From NCBI GenBank assembly GCA_029210695.1, contig JARGFH010000017.1:1-63231 (forward strand): a stretch of 63,231 nt of DNA. The letters are read 5' to 3'. The DNA is from Acidimicrobiia bacterium (GTDB taxonomy: Bacteria; Actinomycetota; Acidimicrobiia; Spongiisociales; JAHEDJ01). Position numbers and translations under genes: made by a program. Shown here one piece after another: positions 15,527 to 24,394 of this stretch. Positions within the stretch are counted from its first letter, which is position 1. Each line of letters begins with the position of its first letter. Below the pieces are notes generated by a model. It worked only from the letters and a program-made list of their open reading frames with translations, did not search any database and was not told where the DNA came from.

Positions 15527-16738
15527 TCAGAAGTAGTGGGGGCACCACGGCTCGACGTGCCAGGAGAACATGGTGTCGGCGCGCCGCACCGCTTCCGGCG
15601 ATCCGTGCACCCGCCCGGCCTGCTGATACAACGAGAAGCTGCCTCCGCCCAGATACCGGCTCCCCAGAACACCGGCGTCGACGACGAGGTCGGCATCGTC
15701 GGTGGATCTTCTGCATTCGGCTCCGTCCGGACCGCCCTCGAGTGAGAACCGACCACCCTGCTCGGGGAGAAATCGATCGTCGACTTCGATCACAAGACGG
15801 CCTTCCGTCCGATAGCGTCTGGCAGACAAAGCGGCCGGGACATCCATCAACCGGGCCCAAAGCCCATCGACCCGACGGCTGGACAATCGCCTGCTGTCCG
15901 AGAGGAGCACCGAGAGAAGCTCCTGAATGGGACGATTCTGGGTACGAATCTTCTCGACGAGGTCCATCGAGAAGACGAACTGCCAGAGGGCCGCCTCCGC
16001 CATCGGAGTGAGGGCAATGAGCTCAGAGGCGAGGATCTCGTTTTTAGGAAGGTTGTGCTCCCACGTCTCTTTGGCCCGATAGCGAAGGTAACCCAACGCC
16101 GTCCCTTCTTCTTCGTAGATCGCGAACCGATTGGCCGTGAATCCGCCACGCCAGGACTCGAGGTCGGCGAACATGTGATCCCAGACCGCCTCTCGTCGCG
16201 AGAGGAATCCCGGTGTGGTGAGAGCAGCTTCGGCGTACAGGTCCGGCAGTATGCGGCGAGCCCGGTCGGTACCGACCAGCGACACGGTGCCCGGCGTCCC
16301 TGTGCCCGGCTCGAAGGCGGCGTCACGCTTCGCGATCTCCCAGCTTGCCTCGTGGGTGGAAATGCCGTAGCCCAACCGGCCGTAGATGACGCTCTCTGAC
16401 GCTCGCAGCAGCGCCAGCGGCTCCTCTCGCGCTTGAACGTCGGCGAAGTGGTAGCGCATCATCGAGGTGAGGACACCCTTCCGCCGATGGGTAGGCAGAA
16501 CTGCGATAGCGGTGAGCCCGGCGGCCGGGACGGAACCGCCGGGCACCGTCAGGTCGAAACTGAAGGCTCCGCCTGTACCGACGAAGTCCCCATCTTCCAC
16601 GACGACGATGCTGCGGTCGAACTCGTGCACCTTCGCCTCGAGTTCGAGTTCCTCGTCCTTCCCGTCGAAATTGAAGGTCCGTTCCCATACGCTGGCAAAG
16701 GCACGGAACTCGTCGGGTTTGATCGATCGAATGTCCAT
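15527..16738 (-). CDS. Eis-family GNAT N-acetyltransferase
   Basis: 403 residues, the size of mycobacterial Eis (402). The N-terminal GNAT domain contains LTAIAVLPTHRRKGVLTSMM (acetyl-CoA loop) and ASESVIYGRLGYGISTHEAS, where the Tyr corresponds to the general acid. The middle GNAT-like and C-terminal SCP2-like regions follow. The protein ends HYF: in Mycobacterium tuberculosis Eis the C-terminal Phe carboxylate is the catalytic base, and that terminal Phe is kept here. Eis enzymes form hexamers and acetylate amines of aminoglycosides and proteins. The physiological substrate in this organism is unknown. It is monocistronic. Confidence 0.8.
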   Translation of the reverse strand: MDIRSIKPDEFRAFASVWERTFNFDGKDEELELEAKVHEFDRSIVVVEDGDFVGTGGAFSFDLTVPGGSVPAAGLTAIAVLPTHRRKGVLTSMMRYHFADVQAREEPLALLRASESVIYGRLGYGISTHEASWEIAKRDAAFEPGTGTPGTVSLVGTDRARRILPDLYAEAALTTPGFLSRREAVWDHMFADLESWRGGFTANRFAIYEEEGTALGYLRYRAKETWEHNLPKNEILASELIALTPMAEAALWQFVFSMDLVEKIRTQNRPIQELLSVLLSDSRRLSSRRVDGLWARLMDVPAALSARRYRTEGRLVIEVDDRFLPEQGGRFSLEGGPDGAECRRSTDDADLVVDAGVLGSRYLGGGSFSLYQQAGRVHGSPEAVRRADTMFSWHVEPWCPHYF

Positions 16739-16792
16739 CGGCAGAGGCTACCGACTCAAACCGCCGGCGACGGTTGAATAATCCGAAGACGG

Positions 16793-16820
16793 TTCCAAGT
16801 TATGGGTCTTAGGTTCTAGT
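16793..16820 (-). repeat. Heptad tract, four units, target of a MITE
   Basis: Read on the minus strand the units CTAGAA-type, CCTAAGA, CCCATAA and CTTGGAA follow in register. The CTAG at 16816-16819 is also the left flank of the MITE. Confidence 0.5.
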
Positions 16821-16922
16821 GGTCTGTCTGCTATTTGATGACCGGGGTAGGCAGTGCCACGAACCCTGCCACAGCGGGGATCGTCCGGCAGGAGACCAAG
16901 TCACCAAATCCGCGACGGACCA
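16820..16922 (+). mobile_element. 103-bp MITE-like element, copy 1
   Basis: It starts TGGTCTGTCTGCTATTTG and ends with the imperfect inverted counterpart CAAATCCGCGACGGACCA. Both sides are flanked by CTAG (16816-16819, 16923-16926). The 103-bp core is identical base for base to the reverse complement of 59369-59471. It has terminal inverted repeats of about 23 bp with mismatches and no coding capacity, so it is a non-autonomous element. Identity over the whole length suggests recent movement. Confidence 0.75.
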
Positions 16923-17016
16923 CTAGCGCGAACAGGGATGCACGCCAGAGAGAAGGCATCACTTCGAGAGCCTCAGGAAGATCCTCATATGGGCGACGTG
17001 ATTGGAACGCCACAAA

Positions 17017-17044
17017 CCCATGACCTAGGACTCAGAACCTCGTG
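17017..17044 (+). repeat. Heptad tract, four units, abutting the mrp stop
   Basis: CCCATGA, CCTAGGA, CTCAGAA, CCTCGTG in exact register; the next base starts the complement of the mrp stop codon. Confidence 0.55.
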
Positions 17045-18130
17045 TTACTTGATCACCAGTTCCGGATGGGTTCGAATCCGCGGCCTGCGAGCGACGACAG
17101 CTTCGGCGAGCTTCTGGAAAGCCAGGTCGGCTTCCCCACCCGGATCGGCTACGACGACGGGCCGCCCGACATCCGCACCCTCCCGCATCGCCGGAACCAG
17201 CGGAATCTGCCCGAGGAGTTCCGAGCCGATCTCTTCGGCCAAAGCACCGCCACCACCCTCTCCAAAGAGGTAGTAGCGCTTTCCGTCGTCTCCCGTGAAC
17301 CAGGACATGTTCTCGATCACGCCGAGCACCTCCTGATTGACCTTCTCCGCCATCAGTGCGGCTCGTTTGGCGACACGTTGCGCAGCCGGTTGCGGAGTGG
17401 TCACGACGAGCACCTGGGCCCTGGGGAGGAACTGGCTGAGCGAAATGGCGATGTCCCCGGTGCCGGGAGGCATGTCGATCAACAGGAAGTCGGGATCGTC
17501 CCAGAAGACATCGACGAGGAATTGTTCCATCGCCTTGTGCAGCATCGGCCCGCGCCAGATGACGGCCTGATCTTCGGCGACGAAGTAGTCCATCGACATG
17601 ACTTTCACACCATGAGTCTCAGGCGCAATCATCGATTCATCGATCACGATGGGCGAATAGTCGGCACCCATCATCTTCGGAACCGAGAAGCCCCAGACGT
17701 CGGCATCGATCACTCCTACCGAGTGGCCCATCCTGGTCAACGCCACTGCCAGGTTGCTGGTGACGGAGGACTTGCCGACGCCTCCTTTGCCAGACGAGAT
17801 GCCGATAATGCGGGTCTTCGAACCGGGCCCTCCGACCATGTCACGGTTCGGGCGCAGGCGTTGCATGAGGGTTGCCCGTTCCTCATCGGTCATCAGGGTG
17901 AAGTCCACAGTTGCCGACTTGGCGCCTGCATCCACCGCAGCGGCGGTGACTTGTTCGACGAGTTGCTCCTGGAACGGGTGATTCGGAACGGTCAGCACCA
18001 CCTCGATGCGCGCTTTGCCGAGGGCGCCCACCGCCACCGTGCGCAGCATGCCCAGTGATTCGAGCGAACGGTGCAGAAGTGGATCTTCGAGAGCGCCGAC
18101 TGCGGCGCGGAGGGCATCGTGATCGGCCAT
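17045..18130 (-). CDS. mrp: Mrp/NBP35-family P-loop ATPase (Fe-S cluster carrier)
   Basis: 361 residues. The N-terminal ~95 residues form a DUF59/MIP18-like domain. The deviant Walker A is GISSGKGGVGKSSVTSNLAV, followed by VGVIDADVWGFSVP, FLLIDMPPGTGDIAISLSQ and TTPQPAAQRVAKRAA. In many Mrp proteins a CxxC follows the ENMSxF segment and binds a bridging 4Fe-4S cluster. Here the segment reads ENMSWFTGDDGKRYYLFGEG with no cysteine, so cluster binding by that site is doubtful. It is transcribed divergently from a SufR-like regulator. Confidence 0.88.
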   Translation of the reverse strand: MADHDALRAAVGALEDPLLHRSLESLGMLRTVAVGALGKARIEVVLTVPNHPFQEQLVEQVTAAAVDAGAKSATVDFTLMTDEERATLMQRLRPNRDMVGGPGSKTRIIGISSGKGGVGKSSVTSNLAVALTRMGHSVGVIDADVWGFSVPKMMGADYSPIVIDESMIAPETHGVKVMSMDYFVAEDQAVIWRGPMLHKAMEQFLVDVFWDDPDFLLIDMPPGTGDIAISLSQFLPRAQVLVVTTPQPAAQRVAKRAALMAEKVNQEVLGVIENMSWFTGDDGKRYYLFGEGGGGALAEEIGSELLGQIPLVPAMREGADVGRPVVVADPGGEADLAFQKLAEAVVARRPRIRTHPELVIK

Positions 18131-18139
18131 GTGAATTCC

Positions 18140-18158
18140 CTAACGACGTAGTGTTTAG
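18140..18158. promoter_or_regulatory. Candidate operator between mrp and the SufR-like regulator
   Basis: CTAAC and GTTTAG form an inverted repeat (CTAACGACGTAGTGTTTAG) in the 46-bp divergent spacer. Its central position lets one dimer block both promoters. The link to the Cys-containing ArsR/SufR-type regulator is inference from position. Confidence 0.35.
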
Positions 18159-18176
18159 AAGGAAGGCGAAACTATA

Positions 18177-18905
18177 GTGAGCGCCCAGGCAAAGGAATCC
18201 AGTCGGATGGACACACAGGCACTCTCACAGTCGATCGGCGATCTCACCTCTGCCCTGGGCGATCCAACCAGGCGCGGCATCTATATCGCGGTCCGAGAGG
18301 CCCCGGAGCCGGCCACGGCCTCACAGATCGCCGTCCTGTTTTCGATTCATCCGAACGTGGCCAGGCACCATCTCGACCGTCTAGCCGATGACGGGTACCT
18401 CGAAGTGACGAGGCGCCGGCCTGATGGGAAGACCGGCCCGGGGGCCGGGCGGCCTGCCAAGTGCTACACCGCTACCGCCAAGGAAATCGAGCTCCATTTC
18501 CCTGCCCGCCGCTACGACCTGCTGTCGGAACTCCTGGTCCGCGTCATCGAACGCATCGATCCCGGCAACCTCGGGGAGATCGCCGCTGCAGTAGGCCACG
18601 AGTACGGCCGGGAGATCGCCGCGGAGATCGGAGCTCCGAACGAATCCGGTTTCGACATGGCCGTGAGCGCGGTGGCCAGGGCCATGACCGGAATGGGATT
18701 CTCCACCGATCCGGACTCCGACACGCGGCGCCTCCTCACCAGCCATTGTCCGTTCGCCGAGACGGCGGCCAAACACCCGGAGGTCGTCTGCTCACTCGAC
18801 CGCGGTATCGTCTCCGGACTGATGGAGACCCTGTCAGATGACTGGCGTCCGGTGCAGGTGGTCTCGCACCCAGGCATTGCCGAGGACTGCATCGCCGAGG
18901 TGTGA
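18177..18905 (+). CDS. SufR-like winged-helix regulator with Cys-rich C-terminus
   Basis: 242 residues; the GTG at 18177 follows GGAAGG, and a later ATG at 18207 is possible. The N-terminal winged helix is LTSALGDPTRRGIYIAVREA with HPNVARHHLDRLADDGYLEV and GRPAKCYTAT. The C-terminal half has the family block TSHCPFAETAAKHPEVVC and ends EDCIAEV. These cysteines resemble ligands of the 4Fe-4S cluster in SufR, which represses suf operons. The neighbour mrp is an Fe-S carrier, so control of Fe-S assembly is likely. No suf genes are in the window, so the regulon is inferred. Confidence 0.7.
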   Translation: MSAQAKESSRMDTQALSQSIGDLTSALGDPTRRGIYIAVREAPEPATASQIAVLFSIHPNVARHHLDRLADDGYLEVTRRRPDGKTGPGAGRPAKCYTATAKEIELHFPARRYDLLSELLVRVIERIDPGNLGEIAAAVGHEYGREIAAEIGAPNESGFDMAVSAVARAMTGMGFSTDPDSDTRRLLTSHCPFAETAAKHPEVVCSLDRGIVSGLMETLSDDWRPVQVVSHPGIAEDCIAEV

Positions 18906-19024
18906 TCGGTTTCGGTGGTTGCCTTCCATCCGCGAATCCGGACGAAAAGGGGATGACCGGACACCGATAGCGGCGCCGAGGGCGTCCCGTAGACTGGCAC
19001 CTCACGACAACGAACGAGGTGATC

Positions 19025-21691
19025 ATGTCAGATCCGTTCAATGCCCGCTCGACGCTGTCGACGGCGCTCGGCGACCGGACCATCTACCGCCTCGACGCGC
19101 TGAAGTCGATCGGCGACGTCGACGCCCTGCCCTATGCCATCAAGGTCCTCCTCGAAGCCGCGCTGCGGAATTTCGACGGCCACATCGTGACGGATGAGGA
19201 CATCCGCGCAATAGCGTCATACGACGCCACCAAAGTCGGTGAGACCGAGATTGCGTTCTCGCCGGGCCGCGTCGTCCTCCAGGACTTCACCGGTGTTCCG
19301 GCCGTCGTCGACCTTGCCGCCATGCGCTCGGCGGTCGTCAAGATGACGGGTGACGAGTCTGCCGCCCAGAAGGTGAATCCACTCGTGCCGTGCGATCTCG
19401 TGATCGACCACTCCGTGCAAGTCGACGCCTTCAACTCCGGCATGGCGCTCCAGATCAACGCCGACAAAGAGTTCGGACGCAACCGCGAGCGCTACGAGTT
19501 TCTGAAGTGGGGCCAGTCGGCCTTCGACAACTTCCGGGTCGTTCCGCCGGCCACCGGCATCGTCCATCAGGTCAACCTCGAGTACCTCGCCAAGGTCGTC
19601 TGGGACAACGGTGCCGACCTCTATCCGGACAGCCTCGTCGGAACAGACAGCCACACAACAATGATCAACGGCCTCGGCGTTGTCGGCTGGGGAGTGGGCG
19701 GCATCGAGGCAGAAGCGGTCATGGTCGGACAACCGATCTACATGCTGTTGCCTGAAGTGGTCGGATTCAAACTCACCGGCAAACTCGCTGAGGGGGCCAC
19801 CGCTACCGACCTGGTGCTCAAGGTCACACAGATGCTGCGCGGCCACGGCGTCGTCGGCAAGTTCGTCGAGTTCTACGGACCGGGCCTCGCAGGTATGCCT
19901 CTCGCCAACCGGGCGACCATCGCCAACATGGCTCCGGAGTACGGAGCGACCATGGGGTTCTTCCCCGTCGACGAGCAGACCATTCGATACCTGCGGTTGA
20001 CCGGTCGGGACGAAGCTCTCGTCGCCACGGTTGAGCAGTACTACCGCGAGCAGGGGCTGTGGCGTGAGGACGATCGGGAGATCGTCTACTCCTCCCACCT
20101 CGAGCTCGACATGGGGACGATAGAACCGGCGCTGGCCGGCCCGAAGCGTCCGCAGGATCGCATCGTTCTTTCAAACATGAAGGCTCAGTGGCATACCGAT
20201 CTCGACGCCACGTTCGGCAAGGCAGGTGACGCCGCAGCGGTGGATGTCGAATCCGAGCAGCAGAGATTCGAGATGCACCACGGCGATGTGGTTGTGGCGG
20301 CGATCACGTCGTGCACCAACACATCGAATCCGGATGTGATGGTCGGCGCGGGATTGGTCGCCAGGAAGGCCAGGGCGAAGGGCCTGACACGCAAGCCGTG
20401 GGTCAAGACCTCACTGGCGCCCGGATCGACGGTCGTGACGGAGTACCTGACGCAGTCGGGCCTGCTGGAGGACCTCGAAGCAACCGGTTTCTACACGGTG
20501 GGGTATGGGTGCACAACGTGTATCGGCAACTCCGGACCTCTCCCCGAGGAGATCACGGCCGGCATCAACGAGGGCGATCTGGTGGCCGCCTCGGTGTTGT
20601 CGGGCAACCGCAACTTCGAGGGGCGCATAAACCCGGACGTACGGGCGAACTATCTCGCCTCACCACCGTTGGTCGTCGCCTACGCACTAGCCGGAACCGT
20701 CGACATCGATCTGACTACGGAACCCATCGGGCAGGATCATGCCGGCAGCGACGTGTACCTCCGCGATCTCTGGCCGTCGCAAGCTGAAGTCGACGAGATC
20801 GTGGCGGCCAACGTCACCGAGAAGCAATTCCGGACCCAGTATGCGGATGTGTTTCGCGGGCCGGAAGCCTGGCGGGCAATCGAAACCTCGGGTGGCGCCC
20901 TGTACTCATGGGATGCCGCGTCCACCTATGTGCAGGAGCCACCATTCTTCGACGACCTGACGACCGACACGGGCACGATCGTGCCAATTTCCGGAGCGAG
21001 GGTGTTGGCCAAACTCGGCGACTCGGTCACCACCGACCACATCAGTCCGGCCGGATCTATCGCCCCCGACTCACCTGCCGGCCGTTATCTGACGGCGAAC
21101 GGTGTGGCTCCGGCGATGTTCAATTCGTATGGCTCGCGGCGCGGCAACGACCAGGTGATGACCAGGGGCACGTTCGCCAATATCCGGGTTCGCAACCAGT
21201 TGGCGCCGGGAACAGAAGGTGGGTGGACAACCGACTTCACCGACGGTGAGGTCAAGAGCATCTACGACGCCAGCCTCAACTACAAGGCGGCCGGCACTCC
21301 GCTGGTGGTCCTCGGCGGCATCGACTACGGCATGGGATCATCGCGCGACTGGGCCGCCAAGGGGACCTTCCTCCTCGGCGTGAAGGCCGTGATCGCCCGG
21401 TCCTTCGAGCGGATCCACCGATCCAACCTGATCGGCATGGGTGTGCTTCCGCTCGAGTTCCCCGAAGGTACCGACGCCGACGCGCTGGGGCTCGACGGAA
21501 CGGAGACGTTCGACATAACCGTCGACGACTCGATCCAGCCGCGCCAGGGCGTGGTCGTAAAGGCGACCAAGGCCGACGGCACCGTGATCGAGTTCACCGC
21601 CACCTGCCGGATCGACACGCCGGTCGAGGTCGACTATTACCGCAACGGAGGCATCCTCCACACGGTCCTGAAACAGATGGCCTTGAGCTAG
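19025..21691 (+). CDS. acnA: Aconitate hydratase AcnA
   Basis: 888 residues from the ATG at 19025, preceded by GAGGTG at the right distance; the GTG at 19019 overlaps that Shine-Dalgarno. Family motifs are [56 protein letters not shown] and the swivel-domain [16 protein letters not shown]. The three cluster cysteines (one in SCTN, two in CTTC) are present. It interconverts citrate and isocitrate in the TCA cycle. It is monocistronic and closes on a 48-bp palindrome facing a convergent gene. Confidence 0.97.
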   Translation: MSDPFNARSTLSTALGDRTIYRLDALKSIGDVDALPYAIKVLLEAALRNFDGHIVTDEDIRAIASYDATKVGETEIAFSPGRVVLQDFTGVPAVVDLAAMRSAVVKMTGDESAAQKVNPLVPCDLVIDHSVQVDAFNSGMALQINADKEFGRNRERYEFLKWGQSAFDNFRVVPPATGIVHQVNLEYLAKVVWDNGADLYPDSLVGTDSHTTMINGLGVVGWGVGGIEAEAVMVGQPIYMLLPEVVGFKLTGKLAEGATATDLVLKVTQMLRGHGVVGKFVEFYGPGLAGMPLANRATIANMAPEYGATMGFFPVDEQTIRYLRLTGRDEALVATVEQYYREQGLWREDDREIVYSSHLELDMGTIEPALAGPKRPQDRIVLSNMKAQWHTDLDATFGKAGDAAAVDVESEQQRFEMHHGDVVVAAITSCTNTSNPDVMVGAGLVARKARAKGLTRKPWVKTSLAPGSTVVTEYLTQSGLLEDLEATGFYTVGYGCTTCIGNSGPLPEEITAGINEGDLVAASVLSGNRNFEGRINPDVRANYLASPPLVVAYALAGTVDIDLTTEPIGQDHAGSDVYLRDLWPSQAEVDEIVAANVTEKQFRTQYADVFRGPEAWRAIETSGGALYSWDAASTYVQEPPFFDDLTTDTGTIVPISGARVLAKLGDSVTTDHISPAGSIAPDSPAGRYLTANGVAPAMFNSYGSRRGNDQVMTRGTFANIRVRNQLAPGTEGGWTTDFTDGEVKSIYDASLNYKAAGTPLVVLGGIDYGMGSSRDWAAKGTFLLGVKAVIARSFERIHRSNLIGMGVLPLEFPEGTDADALGLDGTETFDITVDDSIQPRQGVVVKATKADGTVIEFTATCRIDTPVEVDYYRNGGILHTVLKQMALS

Positions 21692-21706
21692 TCCCCCAAA
21701 ACGCCG

Positions 21707-21754
21707 TTTTCGCGCGGGGTTTCCACCCTATGTGGGGTGAATCCCGCGCGAAAA
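21707..21754. repeat. 48-bp palindrome, copy B (convergent genes)
   Basis: Arms TTTTCGCGCGGGG and ATCCCGCGCGAAAA with an inner CACCC...GGGTG stem that differs from copy A but still pairs. It lies after acnA and reaches into the 3' end of the minus-strand gene ending at 21728, supplying its stop codon and last residues. Confidence 0.8.
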
Positions 21755-22690
21755 CACATCGGGATGGCCAAGTTCGAGCAGGAAGCTCCGAGTCTTGGCA
21801 ACGACTTCGTGGGGCCTCTGCCAGAGTTCATCGTCCCAAATCGTGAGCACCCTCAAACCCATGCTGGAGAGTGACTGGAATCGACGATCGTCTGACTCCC
21901 GATCGAGCTTCGAGGTGTGATAGCGGCGACTCAGAACCTCGACGACGCCGCCGACCTGCTCATAGAAGAGATCAACCCGGCCGATAATTCCGCCGTCCCC
22001 AAGCACAACCTGACGGCGCGGCACCGGCAATCCAGCTTCGCTCAGCAGGGCAAGGGTCCTCGCTTCATTACCGCTCTCGGGCGGCACGAAATCGCCGAGG
22101 CGTGCTGCAATCAGCTCCCGAATCAGCCTAATGCCGTTGCGGCCCCGCGCCGCCAGTCGATCGAGTAGCGCACTAAGAACCGGCCCGTTGAGAAGGCCCA
22201 TCGCCCAGGCGTTGTCGAGCGCCCGTTCGGTCTTTGCCGGATGTACCATTCCAGCCAGATGGAACATGGTCAGGGCCGGGGACGTCACCGGAATCTGTCT
22301 CAGCCAGACCACGTGGTCTAGCGGGAAGTCCTTCTGATAATGCACGACGGCGAGGCGGCCACGACGGTCGATGCCCTGTCTTGGAACCGTGACGTGGAAT
22401 GGCTCCGAAAGTCGAAATCCGGGGATATCCCAGTAGGCAGCAGCAGAAGTGTGAGAGAGCGCCGCTCCGGGTGGGCTATCAAGCACGGCGGCCATCGCTC
22501 TCTTTTCGCCCGAATCGGGCGTTCCAACGAGCTCGAGGACCTCTGGAGAAACGGACTTCCAATCACCACGCTGTATCCGGCGTTCAAGGCGCCGATAGCT
22601 CACACCAAGGTCATGAGCCTGCTGCCTGCCGACGAGGCCGTACTGGCGTTCGGCGAGAGCTCTGAGTTCGAGGTCGGAATGCATAGCCAC
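21728..22690 (-). CDS. AbiEi-antitoxin-like / DUF559 endonuclease-fold protein
   Basis: 320 residues. The N-terminus is a winged-helix of the AbiEi-like type (LRALAERQYGLVGRQQAHDL, YRRLERRIQRGDW) followed by LSHTSAAAYWDIPG. The C-terminus resembles DUF559 (Vsr/MTR-like fold): RVDLFYEQVGGVVEVLSRRY, DRRFQSLSSMGLRVLTIWDD. Proteins of this shape are common in actinobacteria, often alone, and their role is unclear. No AbiEii nucleotidyltransferase toxin gene is adjacent, so a working type IV toxin-antitoxin pair is not supported. The last residues (VFSRGIHPT) and the stop are encoded inside palindrome copy B. Confidence 0.65.
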   Translation of the reverse strand: MAMHSDLELRALAERQYGLVGRQQAHDLGVSYRRLERRIQRGDWKSVSPEVLELVGTPDSGEKRAMAAVLDSPPGAALSHTSAAAYWDIPGFRLSEPFHVTVPRQGIDRRGRLAVVHYQKDFPLDHVVWLRQIPVTSPALTMFHLAGMVHPAKTERALDNAWAMGLLNGPVLSALLDRLAARGRNGIRLIRELIAARLGDFVPPESGNEARTLALLSEAGLPVPRRQVVLGDGGIIGRVDLFYEQVGGVVEVLSRRYHTSKLDRESDDRRFQSLSSMGLRVLTIWDDELWQRPHEVVAKTRSFLLELGHPDVFSRGIHPT

Positions 22691-22738
22691 ACCCTGACCT
22701 ATCCGGACTCGAGAATCTAGAGGGTTGATCTCCCCCTG

Positions 22739-22786
22739 TTTTCGCGCGGGAATCCCACCGCATAAGGTGCTATTCCCGCGCGAAAA
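22739..22786. repeat. 48-bp palindrome, copy C (divergent genes)
   Basis: Arms TTTTCGCGCGGGAAT and ATTCCCGCGCGAAAA with inner CACC...GGTG; flanking CCCC and GGGG extend the stem. Unlike the other copies it sits between divergent genes, just before the ribosome-binding site of orn, so it cannot be a simple terminator there. Confidence 0.8.
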
Positions 22787-22799
22787 CGGGGAGGGAGTA

Positions 22800-23387
22800 G
22801 TGTCCCTGGCTATGGATCAACCCCTCGTTTGGATCGACCTGGAGATGACCGGACTCGATCCGGATAACGACGTCATCCTGGAGATCGCATGCATCGTCAC
22901 CGATGGGAACCTCTCGGAAATCGTCGAGGGTCCGAACCTCATCCTCAACGCCACCGCCGAACAGCTCGACGGTATGGTCGAAATCGTCACAGAGATGCAC
23001 ACGAAATCGGGCCTCGTCGAAGAGGTCCCGCACTCCACGATGACCGTCGCTCAAGCAGAGAGACTCGTACTCGAGTTCATCGCCAAGCACGTTCCCGGGC
23101 CCGGATTGGCTCCGCTGGCCGGAAATAGCGTGCACGCCGACCGCGCCTTCCTTCGTCGCTTCATGCCTGCCCTCAACGACTTCCTGCACTATCGCATCGT
23201 CGACGTCTCGACCATCAAGGAACTCGCCAGGCGCTGGTTCCCTCAGGCAATAGAGAACGCTCCGAAAAAACACGGCGACCATCGAGCGCTGGCCGACGTC
23301 CGGGAGTCCATCCAGGAACTCCGCTACTTCCGCGAGGCCGTGTTCCGGCCGCCGGCGACCAGGCCGGAAACCGAATTCCCTAGCTGA
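22800..23387 (+). CDS. orn: Oligoribonuclease
   Basis: 195 residues from GTG 22800, which has GGAGG five bases upstream; the ATG at 22812 (MDQPLVWID) is the other reasonable start. The DEDDh exonuclease motifs are LVWIDLEMTGLDPDNDVILE, GNSVHADRAFLRRFMP and HGDHRALADVRESI. Orn removes 2-5-nt RNA ends and linear pGpG left by c-di-GMP breakdown, which fits with the HD-GYP-type proteins further along. A longer reading from 22725 translates the palindrome and is rejected. Confidence 0.93.
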   Translation: MSLAMDQPLVWIDLEMTGLDPDNDVILEIACIVTDGNLSEIVEGPNLILNATAEQLDGMVEIVTEMHTKSGLVEEVPHSTMTVAQAERLVLEFIAKHVPGPGLAPLAGNSVHADRAFLRRFMPALNDFLHYRIVDVSTIKELARRWFPQAIENAPKKHGDHRALADVRESIQELRYFREAVFRPPATRPETEFPS

Positions 23388-23411
23388 ACCCCGCTACTAC
23401 CCTGCCGGGTT

Positions 23412-24035
23412 ATGAGCATCGAACCTGGTCCCCTGCCACGGCGTGGCGGCCTTCTCAGCATCGTCTTCCTCGTGGCGGTTGGTGCAGCCGTCATCATTGC
23501 TGCGGTTGTCAGCACACGCGATGACCCGGCGAGTGCCGCGGCCGCAGTGCAAGGCGCCGCAAAAGAAAACGCGGAGTCGGCGGAAGAGGTGTTTCATCCG
23601 CCGGGCGGTCCGCTGGCGGGGACACTGGCAGCCGACTTCGATGTCGAGCTCCTTTCGGGTGAGACCTTCGACCTCTCCGATCACCTGGCCAATGACGGCC
23701 GCCCTATCGTCCTGAACTTCTGGGCCTCCTGGTGCCCGCCATGCCGGGCCGAGATGCCCGACTTCGACAGGGTTGCGCTGGAACGCTCCGACATCCTGAT
23801 ACTCGGCGTCGCCGTCGAAGACGACCCTGGTGCTGCCACCGCCTTCGGCAACGAGATCGGTGTCTCCTATCCCCTCGGCATCGACGTCACCGGCGTCATT
23901 GCCGGCCACTTCCCATACCTCGGGCTACCGACCACCTGGTTCATCGATGGCGACGGCATCATCATCCGCCAATGGACCGGGATGCTCACCTACGAGGACC
24001 TGATCGCCAGGATCGACGCGGACTTCTCTTCGTAG
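23412..24035 (+). CDS. TlpA/ResA-like membrane-anchored thioredoxin
   Basis: 207 residues. The N-terminal anchor is LLSIVFLVAVGAAVIIAAVV; a linker to ~residue 65 is followed by a thioredoxin fold with VLNFWASWCPPCRAEMPDFD. The CPPC active site, the cis-Pro loop (LGLPTTWFIDGDG) and the final helix are complete. Such proteins reduce disulfides outside the membrane, for example in cytochrome c maturation. No ccs genes are adjacent. It starts 24 bp after orn and may share its transcript. Confidence 0.88.
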   Translation: MSIEPGPLPRRGGLLSIVFLVAVGAAVIIAAVVSTRDDPASAAAAVQGAAKENAESAEEVFHPPGGPLAGTLAADFDVELLSGETFDLSDHLANDGRPIVLNFWASWCPPCRAEMPDFDRVALERSDILILGVAVEDDPGAATAFGNEIGVSYPLGIDVTGVIAGHFPYLGLPTTWFIDGDGIIIRQWTGMLTYEDLIARIDADFSS

Positions 24036-24110
24036 CCGCCTGGCCATTACCTTCGACCAGGATCGATGGGAACTTTCCCGGGATGAAACTTCGTTAAACC
24101 GGTTGCCATC

Positions 24111-24163
24111 GCGAAGGGTCGGGGCCAGCACAGAATCCGCCTTCACAGATCCCGGCCCTTCGC
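24111..24163. terminator. Hairpin between convergent genes
   Basis: GCGAAGGGTCGGG (24111-24123) pairs with CCCGGCCCTTCGC (24151-24163), one G-U in 13 bp, loop about 27 nt. It sits between the ends of the thioredoxin gene (+) and the small membrane gene (-). There is no U tract, so its function as a terminator is inferred from position. Confidence 0.45.
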
Positions 24164-24235
24164 AACTCGGGATCACTAACCGCACCCGGCGATCCCGCCA
24201 CAGACCGGCCCCAGTTGCAGTTCCCGGCTATCGGT

Positions 24236-24394
24236 CTAGGCAGGCGGTTCGCCGATCACTCCCCCACTGTCCAGCAGGTCGCCCGCCCACTCGAAGAGAA
24301 AAACGAGTGCAGTCAGCACGGCAACCACGATCACGACCGTGATCAGCACCTTGACGACGACCGGCCCCGGCAAGTTGGCGTACAGCCGTCGCAT
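24236..24394 (-). CDS. 52-residue membrane protein paired with sortase E
   Basis: A short ORF whose ATG shares its A with the sortase TGA stop (TGATG), a strong sign of translational coupling. The sequence starts MRRLYANLPGPVVVKV, continues with one strongly hydrophobic helix (VLITVVIVVAVLTALVFLF) and ends with a short acidic tail. Actinobacterial class E sortase genes are often accompanied by a tiny protein of this form (short basic N-terminus with a PGP motif, then one helix). Function unknown; it may assist sortase placement in the membrane. Confidence 0.65.
   Translation of the reverse strand: MRRLYANLPGPVVVKVLITVVIVVAVLTALVFLFEWAGDLLDSGGVIGEPPA

Larger units (their letters stand above)
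16739..17044. other. Gene-free gap with a MITE and two heptad tracts
   Basis: 306 bp between the start of the Eis-like gene and the end of mrp. It contains a heptad tract (16793-16820), a 103-bp MITE (16820-16922) and a second heptad tract (17017-17044) that runs up to the mrp stop codon. Short ORFs read through the MITE and are not credible genes. The Eis promoter should lie just after 16738. Confidence 0.6.

Noticed and set aside
21728-22690. Type IV toxin-antitoxin system (AbiE)
   Set aside because: Only an AbiEi-like N-terminus is seen; no nucleotidyltransferase toxin gene lies beside it.
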